Assembly: GCA_038243395.1 (NCBI GenBank) | Contig: JBBSRC010000001.1 | Location: 42,245-106,244, forward strand | DNA: 64,000 bases | Source of the DNA: Gelidibacter sp038243395 | GTDB lineage: Bacteria; Bacteroidota; Bacteroidia; Flavobacteriales; Flavobacteriaceae | Direction: 5' to 3' | Shown: positions 35,197 through 44,447 of the stretch, one piece after another | Numbering within the stretch: position 1 is the first letter of the stretch | Layout of the letters: the number at the start of each line of letters is the position of its first letter | The notes under the pieces: model-generated | Told to the model about the DNA's origin: nothing | Seen by the model: only the letters and a program-made list of their open reading frames with translations | The model's database searches: none | Program-made: the position numbers and the translations under genes

Positions 35197-36003
35197 ATGA
35201 TTCTTAAAAAATTACATTGGACTTTAAAGCGGCATCCTTTTTTGTACATGACCCGATTTCGGTTATTGTCCAAGAACTCTAGTGAGACTGCGATCGCTTT
35301 CATTTCTTATAATACTTTGAACAAAAAGGAAGATATTCCTCGTAATTTTTATGATATAAACACTGAGATCTTCCTTGACGGAAAACCGGATGCAGACTTA
35401 GCGTTAATAAAACAGCTGATCTCTTGGTTAATTGAGCATACTAAAGTAGGGCCTGGGTTGAGTGAGCCCTCGGATCGGGCACTTGAGACTATGGTGTATG
35501 GAAAGGGTGGCGTTTGTAGTGATATGGCGCAAATATTTAATAATTTTTGTGTGATTAATGACATTAAGGTAAGAGAATGGGGGACGACCAGTGCGCCTTT
35601 TAATCCTGCCAATGGCGGCCATTCATTTAATGAGGTATATATAGAAGAATTGGGGAAATGGTTATTGATTGATCCATCCTGGGGCGTATTGTTTTACAAT
35701 GAACACGATGTGTCCTTATCGGTTGTAGAATTATACAAATTGTCCCGATCAGGACAAGCTGTTCACTACCGTTCTTTTATTGAAGATAGGTTCATTAACA
35801 AATCACACGTTAATAAAAACTATTTGAATGCCGATATCACTCCTTTTATAATTTGCAATTATCGGAATAAAATTTATGATCGGTATTTAAGAGTAGCGCG
35901 ACCTTTTGTCCCCGTTTTTATAATTCATTTTTTTGTTTACCTCTCAGGCAAAAGCTATCATTATAAATTTCCGTTGGACGATTATAAAAAGATATTTTCG
36001 TAA
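35197..36003 (+). CDS. Transglutaminase-like (papain-fold) domain protein
   Basis: 268-aa protein with an apparently complete transglutaminase-core triad: Cys in GKGGVCSDMAQIF, His in NGGHSFNEVYI and Asp in WLLIDPSWGVLF. No signal peptide is visible, so it is probably cytoplasmic. The C-terminal ~80 residues are basic and aromatic. In this setting it might join an amino acid or amine to a uronic-acid sugar, or cleave an amide; both are guesses from the fold. It lies between a GT4 gene and the ligase/polymerase gene, in the same direction. Confidence 0.82.
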   Translation: MILKKLHWTLKRHPFLYMTRFRLLSKNSSETAIAFISYNTLNKKEDIPRNFYDINTEIFLDGKPDADLALIKQLISWLIEHTKVGPGLSEPSDRALETMVYGKGGVCSDMAQIFNNFCVINDIKVREWGTTSAPFNPANGGHSFNEVYIEELGKWLLIDPSWGVLFYNEHDVSLSVVELYKLSRSGQAVHYRSFIEDRFINKSHVNKNYLNADITPFIICNYRNKIYDRYLRVARPFVPVFIIHFFVYLSGKSYHYKFPLDDYKKIFS

Positions 36004-36094
36004 GCGCATGGAAGCTTTTTTTATTCTAACGGCATTAGCAATTATATAGTAATTTGCGAATAAGTTTTAATTTTAATATTCGAAAAATTCCAGA

Positions 36095-37459
36095 TTGAAA
36101 ACTAATATTACTTATATCAGTGCTGTTGGTTTCCATGTGGCTTTAGGGCTGGTAATATTTCTTAACCGAGATATTTCAAAGCTTTATTTTTTAATAGCCT
36201 TTTTATATTTCTTTTATCGAATTATTGTTGTTCCAGGTAATAGGAAAACCATAGAAGTTCTACAAGCCTGTGCCTATTTTGTAGGTGCTGAGGTGTTTTT
36301 TAGAGCGACCAAGGGTGCTTTTTCCTATGAAGCAGGAAAGTATATGGTTATTCTTTTTATAGTGATGGGAATGTTTTATCAAGGTATCTCTGGTAAAGGC
36401 TACCCGTACTTTATATATCTGATGTTTTTGATTCCTTCTATTTTTATCGCCTCCACCACCTTGAGTTTTGATGCGAATTTTAGAACAAACATTGCTTTCG
36501 TATTGAGTGGTCCAGTTTGTTTAGGATTATCAGCGTTGTATTGCTATGACAAAAAAGTAACATATAAACAGATGTCGCGAATTTTATTATTTATGTTACT
36601 TCCTATCATCGCCCACACCACCTATGTTTATTTTTACGCACCTGATTTGAGAGATGTCTTAACGAGTACGGCATCTAATCGTTCGGCCGCTGGTGGGTTT
36701 GGATCCAATCAAGTCTCGAGTGCCTTGGGATTGGGTATGTTCATTGTTGGTGTTCGGTTATTTATAAACTCTCCTACAGTAGGTCTGAAGTTGTTAAATT
36801 CCGCGCTTTTAGTTATTATCTCCTATCGCGCCGTGGTCACCTTTAGTAGAGGAGGCGTAGTCACAGGTGTTTTATGTATAGCTGTTTTTTTGGTCATGTA
36901 TTATGTTCAGGCTAAACCAAGGGTTCGAAGTCAAGTACTGGGTATTTTTATATTGTTTGTTGGCGCGTTGACATTGGCGTGGGTAATAAGTTCCAGTCAA
37001 TCAGGGGGACTTTCAGATAAACGTTATGCCAATCAAAATGCGGCGGGCATTGAAAAAGAGGATATTAGTACCGGTCGTACAGAGCTGTTTATTAACGAGA
37101 TTGAGGGTTTTGTTGCTAGTCCTTTTTTGGGAATAGGCTCCAGTCGTGCCAAAGACCAGCGCATTGAAGATGATGGGCAGGGGGTGACCTCACATAATGA
37201 AATTAGTCGCACCTTGGCCGAACATGGTATTTTTGGAGTTATGATTTTGGTTATTTTGATTTTCAAACCCTTGAATATACGATCTGGTAATCGACAGAAT
37301 TATTATTTTTATGCGTTATTGGCTTTTTGGTTTGCTACAATAAACCATTCCTCAATGCGTATCGCCGCGCCCGCTTTCTTATACGGCCTTGCTTTATTAA
37401 ACGTAAAACATGAAAAACCTGCTCTACGTCGGAAACCATTTCCAAAACTCACAGAGTAA
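36095..37459 (+). CDS. O-antigen ligase / polymerase (WaaL/Wzy-like)
   Basis: Polytopic membrane protein of 454 aa with about ten or more hydrophobic helices. The Wzy_C signature is present: TFSRGGVVTGVLC, then a large loop with GIGSSRAKDQ, TSHNEISRTLAEHGIFGV. This family either polymerises lipid-linked repeat units or ligates finished O-antigen to lipid A-core; sequence alone does not tell which. The start is TTG 36095. The next gene begins 50 nt before its stop in another frame. Confidence 0.88.
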   Translation: MKTNITYISAVGFHVALGLVIFLNRDISKLYFLIAFLYFFYRIIVVPGNRKTIEVLQACAYFVGAEVFFRATKGAFSYEAGKYMVILFIVMGMFYQGISGKGYPYFIYLMFLIPSIFIASTTLSFDANFRTNIAFVLSGPVCLGLSALYCYDKKVTYKQMSRILLFMLLPIIAHTTYVYFYAPDLRDVLTSTASNRSAAGGFGSNQVSSALGLGMFIVGVRLFINSPTVGLKLLNSALLVIISYRAVVTFSRGGVVTGVLCIAVFLVMYYVQAKPRVRSQVLGIFILFVGALTLAWVISSSQSGGLSDKRYANQNAAGIEKEDISTGRTELFINEIEGFVASPFLGIGSSRAKDQRIEDDGQGVTSHNEISRTLAEHGIFGVMILVILIFKPLNIRSGNRQNYYFYALLAFWFATINHSSMRIAAPAFLYGLALLNVKHEKPALRRKPFPKLTE

Positions 37460-38429
37460 CGCCAGTTACAGTGCTGTGTTAGGACCTTTGTTGGAACAGA
37501 GTGGCTATGCTGTGCGTTATACCTCCAATAAGACCAATAAAGCGCAGCGGTTGGCGGATATGTTATGGACAACTTTTAGAACTCATAAAAAGAACGATCT
37601 TGTGTTGATTGATACCTATAGCACACAGAATTTTTTTTACGCGGTTTTGGTCAGTCAGTTATGCAGGATATTGAAACTGCCGTATGTTCCTATTCTTCAT
37701 GGCGGCAATTTGCCAAACCGTTTAAAGAATTCCCCGAAATTATCCAAAAGGCTTTTTAAAAATGCTTACGTCAATGTTTCTCCGTCTTTATATTTGAAGA
37801 TTATTTACGAAGAATATGGTTATGAGAATGTGGCTTATATTCCAAATACGATCCGTATAGAAAATTATCCTCATCATGATAAAACGTTTGACGCGCCCAG
37901 ACTTTTATGGGTACGTTCTTTTTCTGAAATTTATAATCCTGAGTTGGCCGTTTCTGTTTTACATGAACTGAGGCAACGCGGTCATGATGCAAGTTTGTGT
38001 ATGGTGGGGCCGGATGCCAATGGGAGCTTATCCCAAGTTAAAGCCTTGGCTGATACATTAAATGTCTCGGTTACTTTTATGGGTAAACTTACTAAGACGG
38101 CTTGGATTGATCTCTCTAAAGATTACAATGTGTTTATTAATACTACCAATTTTGATAATATGCCAGTCAGCGTCGTTGAAGCAATGGCGTTGGGGTTGCC
38201 TGTAGTGTCCACGAATGTTGGTGGGATGCCTTATTTGATCTCGGATGGTGTTGATGGGGTTTTGGTGGCTCCAAACGATAAGGTGGCTATGGCAGATGCA
38301 GTAGAAGATCTTTTTGAGGATGTGGCCAAAACTGAACGAATGGTTGATAGGGCGCGGGAGAAGGTGGAGGGGTTTGATTGGGGGAAGGTTAAGGAGCGAT
38401 GGGATGCGGTTTTGGGAATAAAGGATTAG
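37410..38429 (+). CDS. Glycosyltransferase family 4
   Basis: 339-aa GT-B enzyme: LLYVGNHFQNSQSNASYSAV, PILHGGNLPNRL, VAYIPNTIRIENY, LLWVRSFSEIYNPELAV. In the C-terminal motif FDNMPVSVVEAMALG (about residue 247) the first Glu of E-x7-E is replaced by Asp, while the second is kept. It overlaps the ligase gene by 50 nt. It is the last glycosyltransferase before a 700-bp repeat-rich gap. Confidence 0.9.
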   Translation: MKNLLYVGNHFQNSQSNASYSAVLGPLLEQSGYAVRYTSNKTNKAQRLADMLWTTFRTHKKNDLVLIDTYSTQNFFYAVLVSQLCRILKLPYVPILHGGNLPNRLKNSPKLSKRLFKNAYVNVSPSLYLKIIYEEYGYENVAYIPNTIRIENYPHHDKTFDAPRLLWVRSFSEIYNPELAVSVLHELRQRGHDASLCMVGPDANGSLSQVKALADTLNVSVTFMGKLTKTAWIDLSKDYNVFINTTNFDNMPVSVVEAMALGLPVVSTNVGGMPYLISDGVDGVLVAPNDKVAMADAVEDLFEDVAKTERMVDRAREKVEGFDWGKVKERWDAVLGIKD

Positions 38430-39132
38430 GAGTTGAAGTTAATATTTCGACAACGCTCAGTAACCGAGTTGAAATTGAAATTGAAGTCGACATGGGGCTG
38501 CAAAGTAAAGAGTACAAAGTATTACGGAGATACATTTTTGATATCGATATAGGGCTAGGAATTTGGGAAGAGGAATTAGGAATTAAATATTAGCCATTAG
38601 AATTTGAATTTGAAATTGAATTTGAAGTCGAAGTATGAATTATTGATTACAAATATTTATAAGATACATTATCGAATGCGTGTTTGGGAATATAAAATTA
38701 GGGATTAGAAATGGGGATTTCGGATTTGTCTGTTCTATTTTAGATTAAGCTTATTTATACGTTAATTGTTCTATCGACCTTTGCGGAAGATCGTGACGTT
38801 TTTGCGTTTAAACGGAGAGATTATGGTTTAAGTGCAAGGAGTGACTACGCTCAGTAACCGAGTTGAAATTGAAGTGGATATGAACAGAATCTCTGAACAA
38901 CGACAGACATTAATTGGATTAAAGATTAAAAGCTAGAAACTCAAAACGGAAGAATAAGACTGGTTAAAGCCAAATGCCAACTGCTCGCACGTAAATAGCG
39001 TGCCAAGGTGGTGAGATTGCTAACTGAAAAACCAAATAACAACCGTTACTCGCTGATATCCAACATAAAAACGGAATAATACCTGCAAGATTGTGTAGAC
39101 TTGTTATATTCACTTTAAGAATATTTTAACAA
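38430..39132. repeat. 700-bp gene-free region with dispersed repeat copies
   Basis: A 27-bp stretch beginning ACGCTCAGTAACCGAGTTGA occurs identically at 38453-38479 and 38847-38873, with a diverged copy near 26400. GAAATTGAAATTGAAG-type hexamer drift surrounds it, and AATTTGAATTTG drift follows at about 38600-38625. A 64-codon open frame at 38399-38593 is built from this repeat and is not accepted as a gene. No terminator was recognised. Confidence 0.75.
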
Positions 39133-40524
39133 ATGTCAAAAACAGGGATTCATTTTCAAGTTTCAGAGCGTAAATTATTGCTCCGAGCAATGGATATGAC
39201 CATGGTCGTGTTTGGACTTTATTTACTTGGGCTCTTTTTTGAATATACGTATTTGAAGATTTGTTGGGAGAATTGCGTTTCAATTGCTGTTCTTTTACTT
39301 TATTTAACTGTCTTCGGAACCGTTTTTGAAGCTTATGATTTGGAGAAGTCGAGCCGACTTGATGTGACCTTCAGGACGATTGTGATGGCTGTTTCTATAG
39401 GTTTGTTGTTTTTCCTTTTGACGCCGGTGTTGGCCCCTTTTTTGCCAGAAAAACGTCTTCAAATTGTCTATTTCTATTTAACCATCATCATTTTTATCTT
39501 TTTGTGGCGCTTGGCCTATGCGACTTTGATTACTACACCGCGATTTTACAAAAATGTTTTATTGGTTGGTGAGATTCCTTACGTGGAAAACTTTGTCAAT
39601 ACACTGAGCCAATCTGATCCCCATTATAAGATTATTGGTTTTGTCAATTGCGAAGTGCCCAATGCAAATCCTATAAAACTCAACAATATTAAAGAGTTTG
39701 GAGCGCACGAATTGCTACAGACTATTAAAGAGCAAAAGATTTCAGAAGTGGTTGTAGCCAGTTATAACTCAGAGACTATTACGGCAGAAATTTATAGTGA
39801 TTTAATGGCGCTCTTGGAACGTGGTTTTACTATTAGGGAATATACTCAGGTGTATGAAGAGATCACTCAACGTGTCCCGATTCAATTTATTGGGAGGGAC
39901 TTTTATAAATATTTTCCATTTAGTCGAAGTAATCAAAACACTTTATACCTGTTTTTTCATCGATTATTTGATATTATATTTTCGATCGTTGGGATTCTTG
40001 GTGGGGTTTTGATTTTGCCATTACTACTTACTGGGAATCTTTTTGGCAATAGAGGCCCTTTATTTTATAGACAGGAACGTGTGGGTAAAAATGGAAAGGT
40101 GTTTAAAATTATCAAGCTGAGGAGTATGATCGTGAATGCCGAAACTAATGTCGCCAAATGGGCGCAAGTGGATGATGTTCGGATAACTAAATTCGGGAAG
40201 TTTTTACGAAGAAGTAGAATTGACGAAATTCCCCAGTTTATAAATATCATCAAAGGCGAAATGAGCGTGATCGGACCGCGTCCGGAACGACCATTTTTTG
40301 TCAACGAATTGTCACAGGCCATTCCTTTTTATGAAACTAGGCATATTGTAAAACCAGGATTGACGGGTTGGGCTCAGGTCAAAACGCGTTATGGTGCTTC
40401 TGTTGACGAGAGTCTTACCAAGTTGCAATATGACTTGTATTATATCAAACACAGAAGCTTGTTTCTCGATTTGAATATTATGGTAAAGACGTTGAGTACG
40501 GTTTTGTTTTATAGAGGGCAGTAG
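39133..40524 (+). CDS. Polyprenyl glycosylphosphotransferase (WcaJ/WbaP-like, full length)
   Basis: 463-aa initiating enzyme that loads the first sugar phosphate on undecaprenyl phosphate. Four hydrophobic helices fill the first ~130 residues. A Rossmann-like middle domain follows (VLLVGEIPYVENF, KIIGFVN), then a membrane-inserting helix near 280. The catalytic domain has RGPLFYRQERVGKNGKVFKI, RRSRIDEIPQFINIIKGEMS, VIGPRPERPFF and KPGLTGWAQVKTRYG. It lies alone after the 700-bp repeat gap. It is the second such enzyme of the locus, the short one being at 5497. Confidence 0.93.
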   Translation: MSKTGIHFQVSERKLLLRAMDMTMVVFGLYLLGLFFEYTYLKICWENCVSIAVLLLYLTVFGTVFEAYDLEKSSRLDVTFRTIVMAVSIGLLFFLLTPVLAPFLPEKRLQIVYFYLTIIIFIFLWRLAYATLITTPRFYKNVLLVGEIPYVENFVNTLSQSDPHYKIIGFVNCEVPNANPIKLNNIKEFGAHELLQTIKEQKISEVVVASYNSETITAEIYSDLMALLERGFTIREYTQVYEEITQRVPIQFIGRDFYKYFPFSRSNQNTLYLFFHRLFDIIFSIVGILGGVLILPLLLTGNLFGNRGPLFYRQERVGKNGKVFKIIKLRSMIVNAETNVAKWAQVDDVRITKFGKFLRRSRIDEIPQFINIIKGEMSVIGPRPERPFFVNELSQAIPFYETRHIVKPGLTGWAQVKTRYGASVDESLTKLQYDLYYIKHRSLFLDLNIMVKTLSTVLFYRGQ

Positions 40525-40535
40525 GTTGGAGAATA

Positions 40536-40612
40536 ACGATTTTTGAATTACGATTTACGATTTATGATTTTTGAACTTTTCTAAACTACAAACTACAAAC
40601 TACAAACTACAA
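40536..40612. repeat. Two heptamer runs between converging genes
   Basis: ACGATTT-type units with drift lie at about 40536-40570, then four perfect units of ACTACAA at 40585-40612, just before the stop of lnt. Both runs have a 7-bp period but unrelated sequence. Confidence 0.8.
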
Positions 40613-40613
40613 A

Positions 40614-42200
40614 CTAAACTTTTTCCTTCCTAAACATCGTAATCAAGAATACAAATAGCGCAATAAATATCGCTGTACGTGCAATATAATCACCTGCCCG
40701 AGTGTAGAAAGTTATTTTGTTGTTGGTTATTACTGTTCCTGATAAAGCCCCTTGCGTGCCATAAGCTAAAGATGCTGTGATCTCTCCTTTAGCGTTGATT
40801 AGTGCGGAGATGCCGGTATTGGCACTTCTTACAATATCCCGTCGAGTTTCTATTGCTCGTAAGCGTGCGTAACTTAAATGCTGTTTATGGCCTTGGGTCT
40901 CGCCCCACCATGCGTCGTTGGTGATGATGGCTAGCACGTTGGCGCCATTCTGGACGTAGCCTGTGACAAATTCGCCATAAACCGATTCGTAGCAAATGAT
41001 GGGCCCTACTTTTAAGTTAGGATTTGTTGAGGTAAAAACACTGCGTTCTTCTTGGGTGGTTTTCATGGCCAAGGTGCCTCCCAAATCAATCATAAAATCG
41101 CCAATTAGGGGTTTTAAAATCTCTTGATAGGGGAGTGTTTCAACACCAACCACCAATTTAGATTTATGATACAATTGCACACTGTCGCTCGTGTTTAATA
41201 ACATCGCAGAATTATAGTCATCATACCAGAAGCCACTTCTGTGATAATTGGATTGTTTTTTAACCAGTGCTTTATCCGTAATAAAATTGACGAAAGAAAT
41301 ACCGGTTAGGATGCTAATATTTGGATGCTCAGAAATATATACATCTAATTTTCTTTTGAAGTAAGCTTTCTCTAATTCATTAATTTTGACATTGTCCGCA
41401 AATACGGTTTCCGGAGCAACCACCAAATCGGTTTGTGGATTGATCTTGCTATCGGTCAACTTCAATAATAAATCTGCAATGTCTTCATTAGGCACATTAT
41501 ATTTTTCAGAATACGGATCGATATTGGGTTGTAAAGCAATCACGTTCATGGGTTCGCCTTTGATGGTGTAGGTGTAATAAATCGTTAGAGAGATTGCAAT
41601 CGGTAAAATGATCACACTCAAAATGATGATGGCATTGGATTTAAGGCTTTTTAAAGATTTCTGAAGTTGATATTTCAGAATTAATTTATAAATTAAAATA
41701 TTGACCAGCCAAACCCATAAAGTGCCTCCAAAGGTTCCCGTGTATTCATACCACTGGATCCAAGTGAAATATTCGGAAAAGCCGTTGCCTAAATTTAACC
41801 AAGGCCATGAAAAACCCCATCCTAAATGTAGTTTTTCAAAAGCCATCCATAAACACATTAAAAATAAGAGGCTGATATTTATTGTGGCACGTTTGGCGAT
41901 ACTGTGATAAATAACCATTAAGATTGCCATGAGCGTGGAATTGACCAAGATGGCGAAACTGGCACCAAACACATCGGCATATTGGAGCCAATTGGTGGTA
42001 ATAAAATTCCAAATAACAAAACTTATGTAACTGTATCCAAAAACAGACAATTTCTTCCATTTGATTTCTGAAGTCCTAACATGATGTTCTATCAATAGAA
42101 GCGGCACAAATCCTATGAATAGTAAAACTGGGAACCCGTATGTTGGCCAACCGAATGCTAAGAGCAATCCTGAGAATAGAGCTAAAAGGAAGTGTTTCAT
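40614..42200 (-). CDS. lnt: Apolipoprotein N-acyltransferase
   Basis: Transfers the third acyl chain to the N-terminal Cys of lipoproteins in the inner membrane. Length 528 aa, with about six helices in the first ~220 residues and a last helix at the C-terminus. The nitrilase domain has the catalytic Glu in VVAPETVF (about residue 262), Lys in LYHKSKLVVGVETLP (about 345) and Cys in GPIICYESVYGEF (about 401). Then ITNDAWWGETQGHKQHL and ETRRDIVRSANTGIS, typical of Lnt. It converges with the polysaccharide locus. Confidence 0.95.
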   Translation of the reverse strand: MKHFLLALFSGLLLAFGWPTYGFPVLLFIGFVPLLLIEHHVRTSEIKWKKLSVFGYSYISFVIWNFITTNWLQYADVFGASFAILVNSTLMAILMVIYHSIAKRATINISLLFLMCLWMAFEKLHLGWGFSWPWLNLGNGFSEYFTWIQWYEYTGTFGGTLWVWLVNILIYKLILKYQLQKSLKSLKSNAIIILSVIILPIAISLTIYYTYTIKGEPMNVIALQPNIDPYSEKYNVPNEDIADLLLKLTDSKINPQTDLVVAPETVFADNVKINELEKAYFKRKLDVYISEHPNISILTGISFVNFITDKALVKKQSNYHRSGFWYDDYNSAMLLNTSDSVQLYHKSKLVVGVETLPYQEILKPLIGDFMIDLGGTLAMKTTQEERSVFTSTNPNLKVGPIICYESVYGEFVTGYVQNGANVLAIITNDAWWGETQGHKQHLSYARLRAIETRRDIVRSANTGISALINAKGEITASLAYGTQGALSGTVITNNKITFYTRAGDYIARTAIFIALFVFLITMFRKEKV

Positions 42201-42702
42201 TGGGGAAATTTACAAACTTAATTATTGTTGTCCGATTAAAAATTAAACAACCTTGTAAAAATTCAGAAACACAGAGAATTTTTGACGTTTGGTGTGTTAA
42301 TCGCCTTCATTTTTTGTTTTAAAGATTGGTCTGAAAATATGGTATTGTACTGTGATATTAGATTGCAAATCCATGATCAATCTTATATTACATTAAAACC
42401 TGTCTAAGCTTCGTCAGGGAGATTAGTGTTTTTGAGCATCTAGCTTTGATTTGAAAAGGTTTGACACGAATTTCACGAATTTTTTGCAAACTAACTTGTT
42501 CCTTAAAAATACCATAATAAATAATTTACTCTATATTTTACGAATACAACAGACTTTCAGTTGGTTTAAAAAAATGAGGGCAGAATGCATGTTGGGCTGG
42601 CGTGGGACTTATTTCTGAATTATTGATCTTAAGTGCTTTATAATCTTACTCTTGATTCTGTTTTACCAAATTAAAAACTTAATATAAAATCATATAGACT
42701 GC
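42201..42702. other. Intergenic region upstream of lnt
   Basis: About 500 bases between lnt and the PorV/PorQ-like gene, both on the minus strand. No open frame of interest, tandem repeat or clear hairpin with T-run was found. It should hold the lnt promoter and the end of the upstream transcript. Confidence 0.4.
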
Positions 42703-43773
42703 TTATCTAAAAACACTAAAATCTAGTTTTATAGAAAACACGTTAGAGTAGAGGGCAGCACTTTGATCGCCAATATCTGTAAATGCATAATCAATCGCGA
42801 TGCCTCGGTATTTAAATCCCACTCCGAAATTAGGTTGGAACGTAGGGTGTTCAGAGTTGTCAAGTTGGAGTTCATTTTGAAAATTGCCGATTCCCGCTCG
42901 TAAAAACACTAAATCGGTATAACCAAATTCAAATCCTAAAGAGGGAGTTATACTGGCAAATGACGTAGAGACAATATCATTGTTTTGTTCAAAGCGTACA
43001 TTAAGGTCTAAAGCGGTGACCAAGGAATAATCGTAATGGAACACAAATTTCTTGGACATGCCCAATTGTAATTTAGGGATGGTAAGCTCGGTCGATTCTG
43101 GCACTTCTTGATTTTGTCCGGCTACGGCATCCTTTATATCAGCGAGCTTGTCTTTGTCAAAAGTCCAAGCATTAAATGTCGTGGTAATATCTCTGGCCAT
43201 TATTCCGAATTTCCAGTTATTTTGTGACTGGAATTGAATGCCCAGATCCAATCCAAATCCCCAAGAGGAGGCGAAATCGCCAATAATCCGACGTATTACT
43301 TTCGCATTGACTCCATAGCTAAAACCATCCAACGGAATTTTTCTGGCGTAAGAAAAAGTCACACCATAATCGGCAGCTGAAAAGAGACGGATACGGTCGT
43401 AATTGATATTGCCCTGAGCATCGATTAATTGGGTGGTGTCTAAAATATCATCTACGCCAAATCGGATCAATGAAATACCAACGGCGCTTCTGTGGTCAAG
43501 TGGCATTGCGAAAGCAGCATAATTGTAGTTCGCAATATTCGCAAAATAGCTGGAGTGCATTAAAGCGATTTGATTGACTTCAACGGCGACTAATCCTGCG
43601 GGATTCCAATACCCAGAATTCACGTCAGAAGTTTGAGATACTACAGCATTGCTCATCCCTAAGGCAGCGGCATCAACCCCAATATTCATGAACTCATTGG
43701 AATACTTACGTGTGCTTTGACCGTAAGCAAGCATGGTCAACAGGAAGAACGCAAGAAAAGTAGTCGTTTTCAA
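42703..43773 (-). CDS. PorV/PorQ-family outer-membrane beta-barrel protein
   Basis: FadL-like outer-membrane barrel of the PorV/PorQ family, whose known members serve the type IX secretion system. From TTG 43773 the signal peptide is MKTTTFLAFFLLTMLAYGQ. The mature start is rich in family features: FMNIGVDAAALGMSNAVV, SGYWNPAGLV, YFANIANYNYAAFAMP. Repeated amphipathic strands follow, ending in an aromatic residue before the C-terminus (KLDFSVFR). The frame is open to ATG 43878, but that would put 35 polar residues before the signal peptide, so the later start is preferred. 356 aa. Confidence 0.86.
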   Translation of the reverse strand: MKTTTFLAFFLLTMLAYGQSTRKYSNEFMNIGVDAAALGMSNAVVSQTSDVNSGYWNPAGLVAVEVNQIALMHSSYFANIANYNYAAFAMPLDHRSAVGISLIRFGVDDILDTTQLIDAQGNINYDRIRLFSAADYGVTFSYARKIPLDGFSYGVNAKVIRRIIGDFASSWGFGLDLGIQFQSQNNWKFGIMARDITTTFNAWTFDKDKLADIKDAVAGQNQEVPESTELTIPKLQLGMSKKFVFHYDYSLVTALDLNVRFEQNNDIVSTSFASITPSLGFEFGYTDLVFLRAGIGNFQNELQLDNSEHPTFQPNFGVGFKYRGIAIDYAFTDIGDQSAALYSNVFSIKLDFSVFR

Positions 43774-44447
43774 TCGCAAAATTTTTACAAAGATGCACAA
43801 TATTTTCTTTTTATTGATCTTGAAATAGTAGTAGATATTGTGTTGGCGAGCGCCATCAGCTTGGCTTTCTTTTTTCATTATTCACTAATGTTCGAGAAAA
43901 GAATTAAGATCGCTGCGCTCTTATAATCACGGACCAAGCCTAAAGGCGTTAAGTATTGAATGTGTGAACTTTAAATATTTAAGAAAGAAAGTTTTTATGA
44001 CGGTATAAAGATTTTTGAAAATTCAAAAATGAAGGTCATTCTTAGTCAGGGAATTACATTGGCCTACAAAGACTACATTTTATTGAATGAAATATATCTT
44101 ATCGTAAAAAACTGTTTTTGTTATTAAATGTACCATTAGATTTGGTATTTGAAGGTGTAATTTTATGAATAGAACGCTGATGACACTGATTTAAACGGAT
44201 TTTCAATGATTTATTCGCTCATAAATCAGCACTTTTTAATATGTTGTGAATGCCAGATTGCTCTTATTTCAAAAATGAGTTTTCCACCGAACTTATACTT
44301 AATTCTTTGTTATTGATGCTTAATTTTAAATTACGTTAGATTCATAAACACTCCACCTGTTGAACAATTTAGCCTTTAAGATTCCAATAATTGCTTTTGA
44401 GCATATTGTAATAAAAATAGTTTGCTATTTTTACACAAACTTATGCC
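43774..44447. other. Divergent intergenic region with a dispersed repeat
   Basis: About 670 bases without a gene. GAACGCTGATGACACTGATT at 44172-44191 recurs with one change at about 53894-53913, after recQ; it looks like a short dispersed repeat. The right end holds the promoter of the phosphatidyltransferase gene. Confidence 0.55.
44406..44433 (+). promoter_or_regulatory. Probable promoter of the phosphatidyltransferase gene
   Basis: TTG at 44406-44408, 17 nt, then TATTTTTA at 44426-44433, one base off TAnnTTTG. The transcript would start only a few bases before the ATG at 44448, giving a very short leader. Confidence 0.45.

Noticed and set aside
38399..38593. 64-codon plus-strand open frame
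   Set aside because: It is made of Glu/Ile/Val/Asp-rich simple repeat DNA and overlaps the end of the GT4 gene; no domain is recognisable.
43774..43878. Upstream start of the PorV/PorQ-like protein
   Set aside because: It would place 35 mostly polar and basic residues before a clean signal peptide.
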